The translations under genes and the position numbers were made by a program. Positions 62,205 to 64,000 of a stretch of DNA of 64,000 nt are shown here, piece after piece. Within the stretch, counting starts at the first letter, position 1. Every line of letters begins with the position of its first letter. The notes beneath the pieces are model-generated. The model made no database searches and was not told where the DNA came from. It saw nothing but the letters and a program-made list of their open reading frames with translations. Source of the DNA: Gilvimarinus algae (GTDB lineage Bacteria > Pseudomonadota > Gammaproteobacteria > Pseudomonadales > Cellvibrionaceae); NCBI RefSeq assembly GCF_030518215.1, contig NZ_JAULRT010000062.1, positions 620,001-684,000 on the forward strand, given 5' to 3'.

Positions 62205-63092
62205 ATGGCGGTAAACAAATCCAACCAAGGGCTTTTGCTGTTCTGGCTAACCCGGCGCCAGCGCTTTGCGCTGGGCACCCTAAAAATCAAAGAGATCGTG
62301 CCCTTCACCGAACTGACCCACATGCCTGAACCTCACCCGGCGGTGCTGGGTGCGGCCAATATTCGCGGTACCACCATGCCAGTGGTGGACCTGGCCGCTG
62401 CGGTAGGTAGCACACCGCTGACGGATGAGGAGCGCCAGTCCGGTTACATCATTATCACCGATTGTCAGCGCAAAACCATCGGCTTTTTGGTACGGGCGCT
62501 GGATCGTATCGTCGAGTGCAGCTGGCGAGACATAGAGCCGCCCCCCAGAAGCCTCGGGCGCAACGCCAGTGTGACCGGGGTGACGCGTGTGGATGATCAG
62601 CTGGTGCAACTGGTGGATGTGGAGCTGATTTTTGCCAACATCTATGGCCGCGAACCGGTGAAGGCCAAGGGCGAGCTGGAGTCCGAGCAGATGGCCGTGC
62701 TACGCAGCCTGAATATCCTGCTGGTGGATGACTCATCGGTGGCACGCAAGCAGCTCTCCGACGCGCTCAATAATCTTGGCATTGAGTACCGAATTACTGC
62801 CAACGGGCAAAAGGCGCTGGATATCATGCGCGAGCAAGCCGCTGGTGGCCATCCCATTGATCTTCTGGTGAGCGATATTGAAATGCCGGGGCTCGATGGC
62901 TACGAGCTGGCCTTTGCCATTCGCGACAACCCAACGTTGGCGCGTGCCTATATTATCCTGCACACGTCGATTTCCAGTGAAATCAGCGTCAGCCAGGCCC
63001 ATCAAGTCGGTGCCAACGAAGCCTTGACCAAGTTCGATGTGGACGAGCTGATCCAGGCCATGCTGCGTGGCGCCGAGCATCGGTCGACATAA
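62205..63092 (+). CDS. CheV-type chemotaxis coupling protein (CheW-REC)
   Basis: 295 residues. The N-terminal CheW-like domain (about 1-150; FALGTLKIKEIVPFTELT, then NIRGTTMPVVDLAAAVG) links receptors to CheA. The C-terminal receiver (about 168-290) has the acidic pair in LLVDDSSVARKQL, the phospho-acceptor Asp in LLVSDIEMPGLDGYE and the Thr and Lys positions (ILHTSIS, LTKFD). CheV is thought to couple and adapt chemoreceptor signalling. It is transcribed alone. The S9 peptidase gene follows about 100 bp downstream. Confidence 0.94.
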   Translation: MAVNKSNQGLLLFWLTRRQRFALGTLKIKEIVPFTELTHMPEPHPAVLGAANIRGTTMPVVDLAAAVGSTPLTDEERQSGYIIITDCQRKTIGFLVRALDRIVECSWRDIEPPPRSLGRNASVTGVTRVDDQLVQLVDVELIFANIYGREPVKAKGELESEQMAVLRSLNILLVDDSSVARKQLSDALNNLGIEYRITANGQKALDIMREQAAGGHPIDLLVSDIEMPGLDGYELAFAIRDNPTLARAYIILHTSISSEISVSQAHQVGANEALTKFDVDELIQAMLRGAEHRST

Positions 63093-63196
63093 TCCCCCGG
63101 TTCCTTCTGAACGATAATTTCTAGCCAGCCTGCGTTTGATTGGGTAGACTTTGCGCTCTGCGCGGCGCTGCCGACCGCTTTTCACTTAGGATAAGG

Positions 63197-64000
63197 ATGT
63201 TAGCCGCTATGGACGCCTCCCGATTTTTCTCCCTGTTGTTAATCCTGTGCATGACGCTTAGCGCTCAGGCCGAGAGCGAGCAAGTGCAAGCTGCCATGTC
63301 CATTGACCGTGCGGTGCAGTTATATGGCGCTTTGCCCCGCACCAGCAAAATGCGAGTATCTCCTAATGGCAAGCTGATTGCTTTTCTAAAGAGCACCACC
63401 GACAGCAGTTCAGTTTTGGTGTATTCCCTCGAGGAAAAAAAAGTGGTCTCGGGTGCAAATGTCAGTGAAATCCGGCCACATCAAATCTACTTTATGGACG
63501 ATGATCACTTGATCTTGGTGGCGTCCGAGCACCGCCGCGTCATGGGTTTTCGCGGCAGGTTTGATGTGAGTACAGCCTTTGCCTTGAACACTAAAAGCGG
63601 GGATATTAATCAGCTATTGCGCCCTGGCGAGGGCATTTATGCTGGTCAAACTGGCCTAGGGGGTGTGGTAGGCACATCGGAAAACAATCGCTACATTTAC
63701 ATGCCGGCGTTTGTAGCGGAAAGCGCCACTGATCTGAGCCCTGATTTCTCACTGATGCGTGTGAAAGTGTCCTCTCCGCGCAGGCCCAAGCAGTGGGTCA
63801 AGGGCGATAAGGACACCATTGATTATTTTATGGACGGCGAGGGCAATGTGGTGGCCCAGGAGCAGTTTGAAAATCACAACAACAGGCACCTGATAAAAGT
63901 ACCCGCTGAGCGTGGTTGGAAAACAATATTTTCGCAAAATACGGTGATTAAGGATGTCGAGTTTGTCGGCCTCACCCCGAATTACCAGTCACTGGTGATG
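63197..64000 (+). CDS. S9-family (prolyl oligopeptidase-like) peptidase, N-terminal part only
   Basis: The frame opens at ATG 63197 (AGGATAAGG upstream; an in-frame ATG at 63209 is possible) and runs off the right edge with no stop. The first 25 residues are a signal peptide (SLLLILCMTLSAQAE). The visible 268 residues form the propeller-like N-terminal region (LPRTSKMRVSPNGKLIAFL, DDDHLILVASEHR, GDINQLLRPG), typical of exported S9 or alpha/beta-hydrolase peptidases of marine gammaproteobacteria. The catalytic domain lies outside the window, so the call rests on the N-terminal pattern only. Confidence 0.7.
   Translation, partial: MLAAMDASRFFSLLLILCMTLSAQAESEQVQAAMSIDRAVQLYGALPRTSKMRVSPNGKLIAFLKSTTDSSSVLVYSLEEKKVVSGANVSEIRPHQIYFMDDDHLILVASEHRRVMGFRGRFDVSTAFALNTKSGDINQLLRPGEGIYAGQTGLGGVVGTSENNRYIYMPAFVAESATDLSPDFSLMRVKVSSPRRPKQWVKGDKDTIDYFMDGEGNVVAQEQFENHNNRHLIKVPAERGWKTIFSQNTVIKDVEFVGLTPNYQSLVM

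Overview
The window reads as the chromosome of a marine or plant-associated, polysaccharide-degrading gammaproteobacterium, most likely of the Cellvibrionaceae (Cellvibrio, Teredinibacter, Simiduia, Marinimicrobium type). The reasons are the gene content (pncC-recA-recX, tmk-holB-pilZ-tatD, rhombosortase, CheV, secreted carbohydrate-active enzymes), moderately high GC, and gammaproteobacterial-looking LexA, ANR/FNR and Fur sites. This placement is an inference from gene families, not from a search.

Layout. Bases 1-17,400 are accessory. A giant secreted protein with fibronectin/Ig-like domains (cut by the left edge) is followed by a secreted RHS/YD-repeat protein with an AT-rich, cysteine-containing C-terminal tip. 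Next come a very AT-rich membrane-protein gene that could be its immunity partner, a REP-associated transposase (RAYT) with its own repeats, a third large secreted Ig-like/calcium-binding protein, an AT-rich orphan gene, and a decayed second RAYT. Bases 17,500-28,200 are housekeeping: pncC, the SOS-controlled recA-recX, rhombosortase, serC-serA, a NIF3-like protein, a NUDIX hydrolase, fadD, a patatin and hemN with an ANR box. Bases 28,200-34,850 (minus strand) hold an RND/MMPL transporter, LolA-like protein, outer-membrane protein and TetR regulator, then ppiB and lpxH. Bases 35,000-40,400 hold tmk, rluA, holB, a lytic transglycosylase, pilZ, tatD and a dimeric dUTPase.

Bases 40,400-46,200 are a patchwork: an alpha/beta hydrolase, an NTF2-like protein, an ArsR-regulated Old Yellow Enzyme, a Fur-controlled siderophore receptor and a YbhB protein. 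Bases 46,400-51,800 carry a GH43-AbfB enzyme, malate dehydrogenase and a large fusion of a BNR-type propeller (with a PL24/PL25-like active-site pattern) to a GH105 domain, probably for breakdown of ulvan or a similar acidic polysaccharide. Bases 51,770-64,000 hold a CvpA-type protein, rlmA, a large envelope-protein gene split by an in-frame amber codon, a YceK lipoprotein followed by a perfect 18-bp inverted repeat, dkgB, a heavy-metal RND efflux set (His-rich protein, adaptor, pump; no outer-membrane factor), a CheV protein and the start of an S9 peptidase cut by the right edge.

The most unusual items are the RHS/immunity/RAYT-REP region, the lyase-GH105 fusion, and the amber-split gene. 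No rRNA, tRNA or CRISPR array was recognised.
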